Shown: positions 8,671 to 17,496 of the stretch, piece after piece
How the letters are laid out: every line of letters begins with the position of its first letter
How positions within the stretch are numbered: the first letter of the stretch is position 1
NCBI RefSeq assembly: GCF_001267885.1
Contig: NZ_CP012382.1
Span: forward strand, 682,001 to 746,000
Length of the DNA stretch: 64,000 nt
Reading direction: 5' to 3'
Source: Streptomyces ambofaciens ATCC 23877
GTDB taxonomy: Bacteria; Actinomycetota; Actinomycetes; Streptomycetales; Streptomycetaceae
Position numbers and translations under genes: made by a program
The notes under the pieces: generated by a model
What the model was told of the DNA's origin: nothing
Database searches by the model: none
What the model saw: only the letters and a program-made list of their open reading frames with translations

Positions 8671-8830
8671 CACGCGCGCGCCGCCCCCGTACCGCTCCCC
8701 TGCCCTGTCCCCCGGCAGGCGGCCGTCCCCCGGTCGTTCCCGGTCGCGGGGTATTCTGACGGGCCGCCGACTCCGCTCCGCACCAGCGCGGTCGGGGGCC
8801 TCGGAACGGGACGACGGACGAAGGACGGCG

Positions 8831-9541
8831 ATGGCTGCGTCACAGGGCTTCGTGCCCGAGTCCGAGCGGGTCACGCGGCAGTTGCGCGACGAGATCGTCG
8901 ACGGGGTGCGCCGGCCGGGCAGCCGCCTGGTGGAGCGGGAGCTGGCCGAGTCCCTCGGCGTGAGCCGGCTGCCCGTCCGGGAGGCCCTGAAGACCCTGGT
9001 GTCCGAGGGCCTGGTGACGCCGAGACCGCGCACCTGGGCGGTGGTACGGGAGTTCACCGCGAGCGACATCGCCGATCTCGACGAGGTGCGTTCGGGTCTG
9101 GAGACCCTGGGGTTCAGGCTCGCCGCCCAGCGGCACACCCGCGCCGGGCTGGAGAAGCTCCGCGCGACGGTGGACGCCGAACTGGAGGCGGCCCGCGCGG
9201 GCGACGCGGTGCGGGCCCGCCGGGCGGCGGCCGACTTCCACCAGACGGTCATCTCCCTGGCCGCCAACGAGCTGCTCAACGAACTCGAGCGCGTCCTGCG
9301 CAGTCGGTTGAGGTGGCTCATGGGCCAGCACGACGACCTGCTGGGCGTGGCGCTGGAACACGAGGCGCTGTACCGGGCGATCGCGGAACGCGACGTCGAG
9401 CGGGTGCAGGGCCTCGTACTGCACCATCTGGCGACGAGCCGCAGCGCGGCCCTGGGGCACCAGGCGCGGGAGCGGGAGCAGGAGCAGGGGCAGGAGCAGG
9501 ACCGACGAGGCCCCCGGGGGCGGGAACCGGATCCGTCCTAG
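8831..9541 (+). CDS. GntR-family regulator, FCD (FadR) subfamily
   Basis: 236 residues. The N-terminal winged helix (VTRQLRDEIVDGVRRPGSRLVERELAESLG, then VSRLPVREALKTLVSEGLV) is followed by an all-helical FCD ligand domain with the expected acidic/His ligand positions (DLDEVRSGLE, AAADFHQTV, HEALYRAIAERD). The last 25 residues are a Glu/Gln/Arg low-complexity tail beyond the usual end of the domain. It sits 160 bases after the racemase gene in the same direction and is the likely regulator of the transporter-racemase pair, perhaps through the AT-rich inverted repeat at 6283-6300. Confidence 0.91.
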   Translation: MAASQGFVPESERVTRQLRDEIVDGVRRPGSRLVERELAESLGVSRLPVREALKTLVSEGLVTPRPRTWAVVREFTASDIADLDEVRSGLETLGFRLAAQRHTRAGLEKLRATVDAELEAARAGDAVRARRAAADFHQTVISLAANELLNELERVLRSRLRWLMGQHDDLLGVALEHEALYRAIAERDVERVQGLVLHHLATSRSAALGHQAREREQEQGQEQDRRGPRGREPDPS

Positions 9542-9650
9542 CGAGGCCAGGTCTGCGGGGCCGGGCGGCGACCCGCGCACGTACGTCGGCGAACAGGGGG
9601 CATACGGATGTCCCGAAGGCCCTCTCCGTCGCCGACCAGCGGGAGCTCCC

Positions 9651-10091
9651 GTGACCCCGAGCCTGCACACCGCACGTGCATGCGGTGCCGCCACCGCCCT
9701 GCTTCTCGTCGCCGCCGGGTACGCGGCCACCCACCATCCCTGGCTCGCCCTGCCCGGCCTGTACGCCGCCGCCGTGTTCGCCTGGTGCGCCGCCCGCGCC
9801 CGGGCGGAGCACCGGCGCCGCCTCGTACGGGCGCTGCAGGCCGAGCGGCTGGCACGCCCCCGGCCGCCGCGGCCGCTCGGCGCCGTGCTCAAGCCGTGCT
9901 GTGCGTTCTGGCGGCACTCCGACGGCATGGTGCACGGCCCGGAGTGCACCCGTCCCGCCGCCGCCCGCGTCCCCCTCGGCGCCGACTGCTGCGAGCGGTG
10001 GTGGACCTCGCTGGGCGCGGAGCACGACGCCGCGTGCCCTCGTCACGCCCACGCCTACGACCAGGACCGGACCCGCACGACCCCGCAGTAG
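9651..10091 (+). CDS. Small membrane protein with Cys/His-rich C-terminus, function unknown
   Basis: 146 residues, start GTG at 9651 with GGGAG ahead. Two hydrophobic segments at the N-terminus (AATALLLVAAGYAATHH and WLALPGLYAAAVFAWCAA) are followed by a basic stretch and then a cytosolic tail with regularly placed Cys and His (LKPCCAFWRHSDGMVHGPEC, DCCERWW, CPRHAHAY), which looks like a metal-binding arrangement. I do not recognise a named family; similar membrane proteins of unknown role are frequent in Streptomyces. It points towards the GH35 gene, 21 bases away. Confidence 0.72.
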   Translation: MTPSLHTARACGAATALLLVAAGYAATHHPWLALPGLYAAAVFAWCAARARAEHRRRLVRALQAERLARPRPPRPLGAVLKPCCAFWRHSDGMVHGPECTRPAAARVPLGADCCERWWTSLGAEHDAACPRHAHAYDQDRTRTTPQ

Positions 10092-10112
10092 TGCCGCACG
10101 GCCGGGGCGCCC

Positions 10113-11960
10113 TCAGTCGAAGGTCTCGACGTACTCCTCGGCCGGTCCGAGTTCGGGCCGGTCCCGAAGGGCGAGGTGGTCACCGAACCGTTCCAGCTCC
10201 AGGACGGTGAGGGTGTTGGCTCCGGGTCTCAGGAGGGGCCGGGGCAGGTACAGCGTGGTCTGGGGGCCCACCTCCCAGTAGCGCCCCAGGAGGAACTCGT
10301 TGACCCAGACGAAGCCCTTGGCGAAGCCCGGCAGGGCGAGGAAGGTGTCGGCCGGTTCGGCGACGTCCAGGCGCGCGTGCGCGAACCCGGCGGCGCCGCC
10401 GGGCTCCCCCGCCGAGACGGCGCGGGCGATGTCGCGCGGTGTCCACTCGTCCAGCGGGAGCCGGTGCATGGTCCAGCCGTGCACCAGTCGGCGCTCCACC
10501 CGCACCCCGCCGAGGATGCCCTTGCCCTGGCCCAGCAGCGGCCCGTAGTTGATCCGCCCCTGGTTCTCCACCAGCAGCTCCAGCCGGATCCGGGCCCCGG
10601 TGCCGGCCACGGTGAACGAGGACGTCTCGCGGTCGAGCACGCCCGCCGAAGCGCCGTCCACGAACACCTGGGCGCGGTCGTGCAGTCCGGTCACGGTCAC
10701 CTCCTGCGGTCCCCGGGGCAGGAGGGGGCGGGCGGTGTAGAGCACGAGGCCCGCGGACTGCCCGAGTTCCTCGAAGCTGAGCGGTACGGGAGCGCCCACC
10801 GGCTCGGCGGCGGCCCGCAGCGCGTCCAGCAGGGCCGCCCGCCGGGTCACCGGGAGCGTCCGCGGAGGAAGGAGGGGCGGATCGGAGGGCAGGGCCGCGC
10901 GGGGCGCCGTCCGGCCGGCGAGGGCGGCGAACCTCTCCCGCAGGGCGTGGAACTTCGGGGTGAGCGCGCCGTGTTCGGACACCGGGGCGTCCGAGTCGTA
11001 ACTGGTGACGGTCGGGCGCAGGACGCCCCCGTCGTGGTTGGCCCCGGCCCACAGCCCGAAGTTCGTGCCGCCGTGGGCCATGTAGAGGCTGACCGAGCCG
11101 CCGGCATCGAGGATCTCCTCCACCTCCTGTGCGGCACCGTCGCGCGAGCGGACGTGGTGCTTCTCGCCCCAGTGGTCGAACCAGCCGTTCCAGAACTCCG
11201 CGCAGAGGAAGGGCTCGCCGGGCCGGCGCGAGCGCAGCAGGGCCGCCGCCTCCGCCGCCCGGGAGCCGAAGGTCGCGGCCGCCAGCTCGCCGGGCACGGT
11301 GCCGCCGTCGAGCATGAGCGGAGTGGGCCCGTCGGCGGTGTACAGCAGTTCCGTGATGCCCCGGTCCACGAGGGCGTCCCGCACCCAGCGGACGTAGGCG
11401 TGGTCGTCGCCGTAACTGCCGTACTCGTTCTCGATCTGCACGGCCACCACCGGACCACCGTGCACCGCCTGCAGTTCGGCGACCCGCGGGACGAGTGCGT
11501 CGAACCAGCGGGCGACCGCGTCGAGGTACGGCTGGTGGCCGGCGCGCAGCCGCATGCCCGGGGTGCCGGTGAGCCAGGCCGGCAGTCCGCCGTTGTCCCA
11601 CTCGGCGCAGATGTACGGACCGGGCCGCACCATCACGTCCAGACCGGCGCGCTGCGCCAGCCGGACGAAGCGCGCGAGGTCGCGCCAGCCGTCGAAGCGC
11701 GCTTCCCCGGGGCGGCGTTCGTGGAAGTTCCACGGGACGTAGGTGTCCACGGTGTTGAGCCCGAGGGCCGCCAGCCGGTCCAGGCGGTCGGCCCACTGCT
11801 CGGGGTGGACCCGGAAGTAGTGCAGTGAGCCGGACAGGACACGGTGCGGCCGGCCCCGGCGCAGGAACGCGCCGTGGGTGTGCGTCAGGGTGGCCGTCGG
11901 GCGCGCGGCGCCGGTCGGGGGCGGGGTGCCGGTCGGGGGCGGGGTGCTGGAGAGGGTCAC
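10113..11960 (-). CDS. Glycoside hydrolase family 35 beta-galactosidase
   Basis: 615 residues from a GTG at 11960 that has GGAG 9 bases ahead. The family 35 TIM barrel begins with GRPHRVLSGSLHYFRVHPEQW and NTVDTYVPWNFHE. VQIENEYGSYG carries the acid/base (Glu179) and FLCAEFWNGWFDHWG the nucleophile (Glu255). C-terminal jelly-roll domains follow, ending near FVWVNEFLLGRYWEVGPQTTLYLP. No signal peptide is evident; the N-terminus has a TPPPTG duplication. It releases terminal beta-galactose from imported oligosaccharides. It is the last gene of the leftward operon but is 108 bases from its neighbour and may have its own promoter in the repeats at 11999-12083. Confidence 0.93.
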   Translation of the reverse strand: MTLSSTPPPTGTPPPTGAARPTATLTHTHGAFLRRGRPHRVLSGSLHYFRVHPEQWADRLDRLAALGLNTVDTYVPWNFHERRPGEARFDGWRDLARFVRLAQRAGLDVMVRPGPYICAEWDNGGLPAWLTGTPGMRLRAGHQPYLDAVARWFDALVPRVAELQAVHGGPVVAVQIENEYGSYGDDHAYVRWVRDALVDRGITELLYTADGPTPLMLDGGTVPGELAAATFGSRAAEAAALLRSRRPGEPFLCAEFWNGWFDHWGEKHHVRSRDGAAQEVEEILDAGGSVSLYMAHGGTNFGLWAGANHDGGVLRPTVTSYDSDAPVSEHGALTPKFHALRERFAALAGRTAPRAALPSDPPLLPPRTLPVTRRAALLDALRAAAEPVGAPVPLSFEELGQSAGLVLYTARPLLPRGPQEVTVTGLHDRAQVFVDGASAGVLDRETSSFTVAGTGARIRLELLVENQGRINYGPLLGQGKGILGGVRVERRLVHGWTMHRLPLDEWTPRDIARAVSAGEPGGAAGFAHARLDVAEPADTFLALPGFAKGFVWVNEFLLGRYWEVGPQTTLYLPRPLLRPGANTLTVLELERFGDHLALRDRPELGPAEEYVETFD

Positions 11961-11998
11961 TCGACGGCTCCGGTGGTCGTGCCCGGCCCGGCCCGCGC

Positions 11999-12083
11999 TG
12001 TTATCGATCTCCTGTAGGGAGCCGGTGTTGACCCGACCGACTATGACAGAGGATGTTATCGATGCCAATCATCGATGCCAATC
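11999..12083. promoter_or_regulatory. Repeated ATCGAT elements, candidate operators for the GH35 gene
   Basis: TGTTATCGAT occurs twice as a direct repeat (11999-12008 and 12054-12063), and ATCGATGCCAATC is tandemly duplicated without mismatch (12058-12070 and 12071-12083). The second copy crosses the stop codon of the upstream glycosidase gene (12069-12071). ATCGAT cores are typical of LacI-type operators, so this may be a repressor-controlled internal promoter. Confidence 0.5.
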
Positions 12084-14063
12084 CTCGTCGTCGGCCGATT
12101 CGCGGCCCAGCGCCGTCCACAGGGCCAGCGGGGCGGCGGCCGCCCACGCCTGGGGCGAGCAGGAGTGGGGGTACGGGACCGGTGCGGCGGTCGCGGAGCG
12201 GTCGTAGCCGGCGAGGACCTCGGGCAGCCGGTGCCCGTGGTGGGCCGCCGCCGCCACGAGGCCCTCGGCGACGGCGCGCAGCTCGGCCGTCAGGCCCTGG
12301 CGGGCCAGCCCCAGGGCGATGACCGCGTTGTCGTGGGGCCAGGCGCTGCCCCGGTGGTAGGAGAGCGGGTGGTAGGGCCGCTGTCCGGCGGCGAGGGTGC
12401 GGATCGCCCAGCCGGAGAAGAAGTCCGGCTCCAGCAGCCGCCGCCCCACCCGGCGGGAGCGGTCCGGGTCGAGGATGCCGGACCACAGCAGGTGTCCGGC
12501 GTCCGAGGCCAGCGCGTCCACCTGGCGGCCGTCGCCGTCCAGGGCGAGGGCCGGGAAGTCCGCCTCCGGCATCCAGAAGTCGCTCGCGAAGCGGTCCCGC
12601 AGCCGGGCGGCCTCCTCGCGGAGCCGGTGCGCGTACGCCTCGTCCCCCCAGACGTCGAGGGCGAGTTCGGCCGTACGCAGGAGTGCGTCGTACGCGTAGC
12701 CCTGCGCCTCGCAGACGGCGACGGGGCCTTCGGCCTGGGTACCGTCGCGGAAGCAGATGGCGCCCGCGGAGTCCTTCCAGTTCTGGTTGACCAGTCCGCC
12801 CGGATCGGGGGTGTACACCAGGTAGCCGTGCGTCTCCAGGCCGCCGTCGGTGAACATCCAGTCGACGGCCCGCCGGGCGTGCCGTTCCAGGCGTGCGGCC
12901 AGGGTGGGGTCGCCGGTCGCCTCGTGATGGGCGTGGAGCAGGACGAGGAAGAGCGGGGTGGCGTCCACGGCGCCGTAGTAGCGGCCGTAGGGGACCTGCC
13001 GGAAGTGGGCGAGTTCGCCGTGCCGTGTCTCGTGGACGATGCGGCCGGGCTGCTCGCCGCTGAAGGTGTCGTGGCGCTCTCCCTGGGTGGCGGCGAGCGC
13101 GCTGAGCACGGCGGCCGCGGTCGCGGGCCGGTACGGCAGCAGGAAGTACGACGTCAGCAGTGAGTCGCGGCCGAAGAGGGTGAGGAACCACGGGATGCCG
13201 GCGGCGGGGACGTGCACCTCGTCGCCGTCGACACCGGTGACCGGGATGGTCAGCAGGTCGATGTCGGCGAGACCACGCTCGACGGTGCGTGCCAGGTCGT
13301 CCGGGGCGGCCGCCGCCGCGCCGCCGTGCCGGAACGGACGCCGTTCGGCGCCGGACGCGTCAGAGGCGGAGGCGGAGGCGACAGAAGCGGACGCGGCGGG
13401 CCGGGAACTTCCGTGCGGACGTGCGCGGACGGTCAGGTGCAGATCGGCCCGTCCGTGCGCGTCGAGCGGCAGGTGCCAGGTCAGCGTCCGGGCGGTGGCG
13501 GACGCCGGCGCCTCCGGTTGCGCAGGTCCGGTGGTGTCCGGCGCGGGACGGCAGGTGAGCTCCGTGAGGGCGTGCCAGTCGTCGCGCCGGTAACCGAAGA
13601 GCAGTCCGTCGGCGGTGTCGCGGGTCTCGTACGCCGCGCCGGGCTTGGCGTAGTCGCGGTCGTCGGCGCGGAGTTCGAAGAGGTCGGCGAAGTCGCTGTC
13701 GACGGTGAGGGCCAGGCGGGCGGTGACCGGGTCGGGCCGGTTGCTGACCAGGCTCAGGTGCTCGGTGAGCGTGCCGGCGGTGACGCTCTGCCGCCGGAAG
13801 ACGGTGTACGCGGGCGGGTGGTCCCGGGTGCCTTCGGGGGTCAGCACGCAGGCGGCGGAGTCGTCGGATTCCGCCGTCGCCGGGACCAGGCCGACGGGGC
13901 CGGTGCCGTCGACGGTGAGCCGCCAGTGGCTGAGGTGCCGGGCGTCCTGGAAGAACAGCCCGTCGGGAGTCGAGCCGCGGGTGCCGCTGATCTCACCGCC
14001 GGCGCCGAGCCGGACGAACGTGGCGTCGCGCACCAGCTGGACGCGGGGGTCGGCCGCGGTCAT
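12069..14063 (-). CDS. Glycogen-debranching-type alpha/alpha-barrel glycosidase (amylo-alpha-1,6-glucosidase-like)
   Basis: 664 residues. The N-terminal domain (DATFVRLGAGGEISGTRGS, then GLFFQDARHLSHWRLTVDG) is the glycogen-debranching N-terminal beta domain, followed by an (alpha/alpha)6 barrel with GIPWFLTLFGRDSLLTSYF, VNQNWKDS and WSGILDPDRSRRVGRRLLEPDFFSGWAIRTL. Proteins of this build are often annotated as amylo-alpha-1,6-glucosidases, but their real substrates vary. Its ATG overlaps the stop of the upstream gene (ATGA), so the two glycosidases are translationally coupled and probably act on the same oligosaccharide. Confidence 0.85.
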   Translation of the reverse strand: MTAADPRVQLVRDATFVRLGAGGEISGTRGSTPDGLFFQDARHLSHWRLTVDGTGPVGLVPATAESDDSAACVLTPEGTRDHPPAYTVFRRQSVTAGTLTEHLSLVSNRPDPVTARLALTVDSDFADLFELRADDRDYAKPGAAYETRDTADGLLFGYRRDDWHALTELTCRPAPDTTGPAQPEAPASATARTLTWHLPLDAHGRADLHLTVRARPHGSSRPAASASVASASASDASGAERRPFRHGGAAAAAPDDLARTVERGLADIDLLTIPVTGVDGDEVHVPAAGIPWFLTLFGRDSLLTSYFLLPYRPATAAAVLSALAATQGERHDTFSGEQPGRIVHETRHGELAHFRQVPYGRYYGAVDATPLFLVLLHAHHEATGDPTLAARLERHARRAVDWMFTDGGLETHGYLVYTPDPGGLVNQNWKDSAGAICFRDGTQAEGPVAVCEAQGYAYDALLRTAELALDVWGDEAYAHRLREEAARLRDRFASDFWMPEADFPALALDGDGRQVDALASDAGHLLWSGILDPDRSRRVGRRLLEPDFFSGWAIRTLAAGQRPYHPLSYHRGSAWPHDNAVIALGLARQGLTAELRAVAEGLVAAAAHHGHRLPEVLAGYDRSATAAPVPYPHSCSPQAWAAAAPLALWTALGRESADDEDWHR

Positions 14064-15424
14064 GGTGTGAATTCCTTCGGGTCGGCGCTCAGCAGGTCGA
14101 GGGTGAGGGCGGCGGTCCAGGAGAAGTGCCGGGTGCCGCGGGCCGCTCCGGTGGAGGGGTCGACGTACTCGGCGAAGCCGGAGTGCCCCGCCCGGGCCAG
14201 GAAGTCGGCGCGCAGACGTGCGGCGTCCTGCTGGAGGCCGTGGGTGCGCAGCCCGCGCTCGATCAGCCAGGCGGTGTTGAACCAGGCCGGGCCGCGCCAG
14301 TACCGGGTGGGGTCGAAGGCGTGGCCGGTCAGGTCGTAGCTGGGGACCAGCCGGGTGGCCGGGGCGCTGAAGCGCGGACCGGTCAGCGTGGTGTGCAGGC
14401 GCCGGACGACGTCTGTCGGCAGGTGCGGGACGAGGAGCGGGATCAGGCCGCTGACGCTTCCTTCGTCGACCGGGGTGCCGGTGTGCAGGTCGCGTACCCG
14501 GAACAGCCCGGCCTCCTCGTCCCAGAGGCGGTCCACGAGCGCTCGGGTCAGCTCCGCGGCCCGCTCGGTGTGGCCCCGGGCGGGCAGGCCCATCTCGCGT
14601 GCCATGGCGGCCAGGGCCAGTTCGCTCACGACCAGCAGCGCGTTGAAGCACGGGTCCTCCACCGCGAAGCGGTGCCGTACGACGCGGTCGTCGTAGCCGG
14701 CGTCCCGGTACTCGGTGGCCAGCCGGACGTAGCGGCCGTAGTCGAGGTCGGTGGGCCGGTCGGCGGGGTGGCCGTGGTCGAGGTCGGCGCGGCGGAAGGT
14801 GTCGGGCGGGCTGGGCTCGATCCGCTGGAGGGCCCGGTCCCAGCAGGGGCTGTTGTCCATGCCGGGTTCCCAGGGGTGGACGACGGCCGCCAGCCCGCCG
14901 CCGCCGAGGTCGCGGCGGGTGAGGAGGTAGTCGTGCCAGGCGGTGAGGCGGGGGTGGACACGGGCGAGGAAACCCCTGCGGCGGGACTCGGCCGGGTCGG
15001 CCAGGTGCACGAGCCAGGCCGCCAGCGCGTGCACCGGCGGCTGGACGATGCCCGACGTCTGTGCGGCCGCCGGGGCGCCCGCGGCCCGGCCCGCCCGGGA
15101 GGACTGCCAGAAGTCCGGGCTGGGGAAGTACGCGTCGGCGGCCACCGCGGGGTTGAAGACGATGTGCGGGACGCGTCCGTCGGCCCACTGCGCGGCCAGC
15201 AGGGACTCCAGTTCCCGCTGGGCGCGGCGCACCGAGAGGTGGCGCAGTCCGATCGCGATGAAGGCGCTGTCCCAGCTCCACTGGTGCGGGTAGAGGGTGC
15301 GGGAGGGGACCGTGGAGGCGCCGGTCCAGTTGTCGATGAGGACCCGCGCCGCACCGCGCCGCAGGGTCAGGTCTGCGGGCGCGGTGGGCGCGGGCCGGTC
15401 CAGGAGGTTCGGGGCGGCCCTCAC
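14060..15424 (-). CDS. GH63/trehalase-like (alpha/alpha)6-barrel glycosidase (MGH1 type)
   Basis: 454 residues from a GTG at 15424 whose bases overlap the stop of the isomerase gene (GTGA). Typical strings are SRTLYPHQWSWDSAFIAIGL, PVHALAAW, VHPWEPGMDNSPCWDRAL, PSYDLTGHAFDPTRYWRGPAWFNTAWLIERGL and HFSWTAALTLDLL, the pattern of the mannosylglycerate hydrolase/GH63 clan. The conserved WE(P)GMDNSP segment carries the probable catalytic acid. It is an exo-acting cytosolic glucosidase or mannosidase candidate; substrate unknown. Confidence 0.83.
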   Translation of the reverse strand: MRAAPNLLDRPAPTAPADLTLRRGAARVLIDNWTGASTVPSRTLYPHQWSWDSAFIAIGLRHLSVRRAQRELESLLAAQWADGRVPHIVFNPAVAADAYFPSPDFWQSSRAGRAAGAPAAAQTSGIVQPPVHALAAWLVHLADPAESRRRGFLARVHPRLTAWHDYLLTRRDLGGGGLAAVVHPWEPGMDNSPCWDRALQRIEPSPPDTFRRADLDHGHPADRPTDLDYGRYVRLATEYRDAGYDDRVVRHRFAVEDPCFNALLVVSELALAAMAREMGLPARGHTERAAELTRALVDRLWDEEAGLFRVRDLHTGTPVDEGSVSGLIPLLVPHLPTDVVRRLHTTLTGPRFSAPATRLVPSYDLTGHAFDPTRYWRGPAWFNTAWLIERGLRTHGLQQDAARLRADFLARAGHSGFAEYVDPSTGAARGTRHFSWTAALTLDLLSADPKEFTP

Positions 15425-16248
15425 GCGCCGGACCTCTTCAGGAAGGCGGGGACGGAGCGCACGGCCTCGGCGGGGTCGCCGGTCAGCCGGCATTCCAGGG
15501 CGAGGTGTCCGTCGTAGCCGATGGTGTGCAGGGCGCCGAGCCAGGCGGGCCAGTCGAGGTGTCCGGCGCCGGGCTGGAAGCGGTTGGAGTCGGAGACCTG
15601 GGCGTGGCCGATGACGTCGGCGTGGGCGAGGATCGCGGCGGCGGGGTCGGTCTCCTCGATGTTCATGTGGTAGCTGTCGATGCCGATCCGGACCGAGTCC
15701 AGGCCGACGGCGCGGATCAGGTCGGCGGCCTGGTCGAGCCGGTTGACCATGTGGTCCTCGTAGCGGTTGAGCGGCTCCAGGAAGAGCGTGACACCCTCCC
15801 TGCGGGCGTGCTCGCCCAGTTCGGCCAGTCCGTCAAGGAGCACCTCGCGGTCCTCCGTCTCGGTGCGCGGCGGCTCGAAGGGGGGCAGCCGGCGGGAGAA
15901 CATGCCGTACGAGGCGGGGGTCTGGGCGCCGACGCCGCCGATCTCGGCGATGACGGTGAGCTGGGACTTCATCTGGGTGATGGCGTCGCGGCGCAGCTCC
16001 TCGTCGAAGGCGCCGAGGAAGTGCAGCATGTCCACGCAGACGGTCGGCATGACCACGCCGTCCTTGCGGGCCTGCCGGAGTTCTTCGCGGCGGGAGGCGA
16101 AGTGGAGGTCGCCCTTGCCGCGCAGTTCGATCGCGTCGTAGCCGGCCTGCTGGGCGAAGTCCCACTTGGCCTGCAGGGTGTCTCCGGGCAGGAGCTGTTC
16201 CTGGACCGCGGTCTTGAGCATGAGGGGCCTTTCGGAAGTGTCGGTCAC
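15421..16248 (-). CDS. Sugar phosphate isomerase/epimerase (xylose-isomerase-like TIM barrel)
   Basis: 275 residues, AP endonuclease-2/xylose-isomerase-like TIM barrel. Metal-binding positions are visible in LFLEPLNRYE, IGIDSYHMNIEE, GHAQVSDSNRFQPGAGHLDW and LALECRLTGD. GTG 16248 is chosen because GGAG lies 7 bases ahead; ATG 16221 is possible. In such operons these proteins isomerise or epimerise keto-sugars produced by the neighbouring dehydrogenase and oxidoreductase. Confidence 0.87.
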   Translation of the reverse strand: MTDTSERPLMLKTAVQEQLLPGDTLQAKWDFAQQAGYDAIELRGKGDLHFASRREELRQARKDGVVMPTVCVDMLHFLGAFDEELRRDAITQMKSQLTVIAEIGGVGAQTPASYGMFSRRLPPFEPPRTETEDREVLLDGLAELGEHARREGVTLFLEPLNRYEDHMVNRLDQAADLIRAVGLDSVRIGIDSYHMNIEETDPAAAILAHADVIGHAQVSDSNRFQPGAGHLDWPAWLGALHTIGYDGHLALECRLTGDPAEAVRSVPAFLKRSGA

Positions 16249-16296
16249 GGCCGGTCTCCGGGAGCCGGTCTCCGGAATCGGGTCTCAGGAATCGGC

Positions 16297-17370
16297 TCAG
16301 AACTCCAGGACGACCTGAAGCGCCTCCGCGGGCCGCTCGTCCAGCAGTACGTAGGCGTCGGCGGCGTCGGCGACGGGGACGACGTGACTCACCAGCGCGT
16401 CGACGTCCACCTGGCCCTCCGCGACCAGGCGCAGGAAGGTCCGCTGGAGGCGTTCGACCGTCCAGCGGTTCGACAGCTGCGGGGGGACGCCGCCGATCTG
16501 GGAGCAGATCAGCTGGACCCGGTTGTGGTGGAACTCGTCGCCCAGGCGCAGTCCGATGCCGTCGCCCTGGTAGAAGCCGGAGGCCACCACCCGTCCGCCG
16601 GCGGCCACCGAGCGCAGCGCCTCGTGCAGGGCCGGGTAGGCGCCGCTGATCTCGATGGCGAGGTCGGCGCCGAGACCGCCGGTGGCCTCGCGGACGCGTT
16701 CGGCGACGGCGTCGGTGCGGGCATTGAGGGTGTGCTGGGCACCGAAGCGCCGAGCGGTCTCGAGCCGGCCGTCGAGGGCGTCGACCGCGGTGACGCGGGC
16801 GCCGCTGAGCTGCGCCAGCCGGGTGGTGAGGAGACCGATGACGCCCTGCCCGAACACGGCGACGTCCTCGCCGAGGTGGATGTCCCCGGCGAGGACCGCG
16901 TTGTACGCGATGGCCCCGACCCGGGCGAAGGCTCCGGCCAGCGGCTCCAGCCCGGCGGGCAGGGTGTGGCCGATCATGCGTTCGGCGGGGACGATGCCCT
17001 CGCTGCGGTGCCCCCAGATGCCCCACACCAGGTCGCCGGCGACCGGCATTCCCGGGGTGCCGGCCAGCTCCGGGGAGACCTCGACGACCTCGCCGACCTC
17101 CGAGTAGCCCCAGCCGGCCACCGGGTACTCGATGCCGGGCGCGCCGTCACGGAAGAGCCGTGCCTCGGGGTCCCAGGTCCGGGTCAGGTACGGGTTGGTG
17201 CCGCGGTAGGCGGTGAGTTCGGTACCGGCCGAGATGCCCGAGTAGCGGGTGCGCACCCGCAGGTGGCCGGGCGGCAGGTCGGCCCTGACGTGCTCGGCCA
17301 CCTCCACCTGTCGGGGGCCGGTGAACTGGACGACGCGCTCCGGGGAGGACGCGGGCGACACGGATGACAC
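16297..17370 (-). CDS. Medium-chain dehydrogenase, zinc-site cysteines missing
   Basis: 357 residues, GroES-like plus Rossmann domain of the alcohol/threonine dehydrogenase superfamily (AVFGQGVIGLLTTRLAQLSGARVTAVDALDGRLE is the nucleotide site). The usual catalytic-zinc CG(V/I)CGTD segment reads YSGISAGTELTAYRG, with Ser in place of Cys, and no four-Cys structural zinc lobe is seen. This points to a zinc-independent subgroup. GTG 17370 is chosen for its GGAG site. It is the first gene of the leftward operon and likely oxidises a hydroxyl of the imported sugar. Confidence 0.86.
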   Translation of the reverse strand: MSSVSPASSPERVVQFTGPRQVEVAEHVRADLPPGHLRVRTRYSGISAGTELTAYRGTNPYLTRTWDPEARLFRDGAPGIEYPVAGWGYSEVGEVVEVSPELAGTPGMPVAGDLVWGIWGHRSEGIVPAERMIGHTLPAGLEPLAGAFARVGAIAYNAVLAGDIHLGEDVAVFGQGVIGLLTTRLAQLSGARVTAVDALDGRLETARRFGAQHTLNARTDAVAERVREATGGLGADLAIEISGAYPALHEALRSVAAGGRVVASGFYQGDGIGLRLGDEFHHNRVQLICSQIGGVPPQLSNRWTVERLQRTFLRLVAEGQVDVDALVSHVVPVADAADAYVLLDERPAEALQVVLEF

Positions 17371-17394
17371 GGGTGGCTCCGGAAGGGTTGCTGA

Positions 17395-17458
17395 TTGCGG
17401 TTGCGTCGACAATATCCGCAACTTATGTCTTGTCAACAAGCAAAAGTGATGCTGTGAT
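17395..17458. promoter_or_regulatory. Divergent promoters and operators of the oligosaccharide locus
   Basis: Leftward promoter: TTGACA (17431-17436, minus strand), 16-base spacer, TATTGT (17409-17414). Rightward: TTGTCA (17430-17435), 17-base spacer, TGTGAT (17453-17458). The shared -35 region is the inverted repeat CTTGT-CA-ACAAG (17429-17440), and TTGCGG/CCGCAA (17395-17400 and 17416-17421) flank the leftward -10. These are good candidate sites for the ROK regulator encoded at 20847-22049, which could then control both arms. Confidence 0.6.
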
Positions 17459-17496
17459 GCGTCACGAGCAGACGTAAGCCGGAACGAGGACACTCA

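Noticed and set aside
10176..11828. A 550-codon rightward frame opposite the GH35 gene.
   Set aside because: The minus strand holds unmistakable GH35 catalytic motifs; the plus frame has antisense-type composition and no ribosome site.
12069..15281. A 1070-codon leftward frame that could look like one giant protein.
   Set aside because: Only the 12069-14063 part codes for a glycosidase; the rest is a shifted frame over the MGH1-type gene at 14060-15424, with an ATGA overlap between the two genes.
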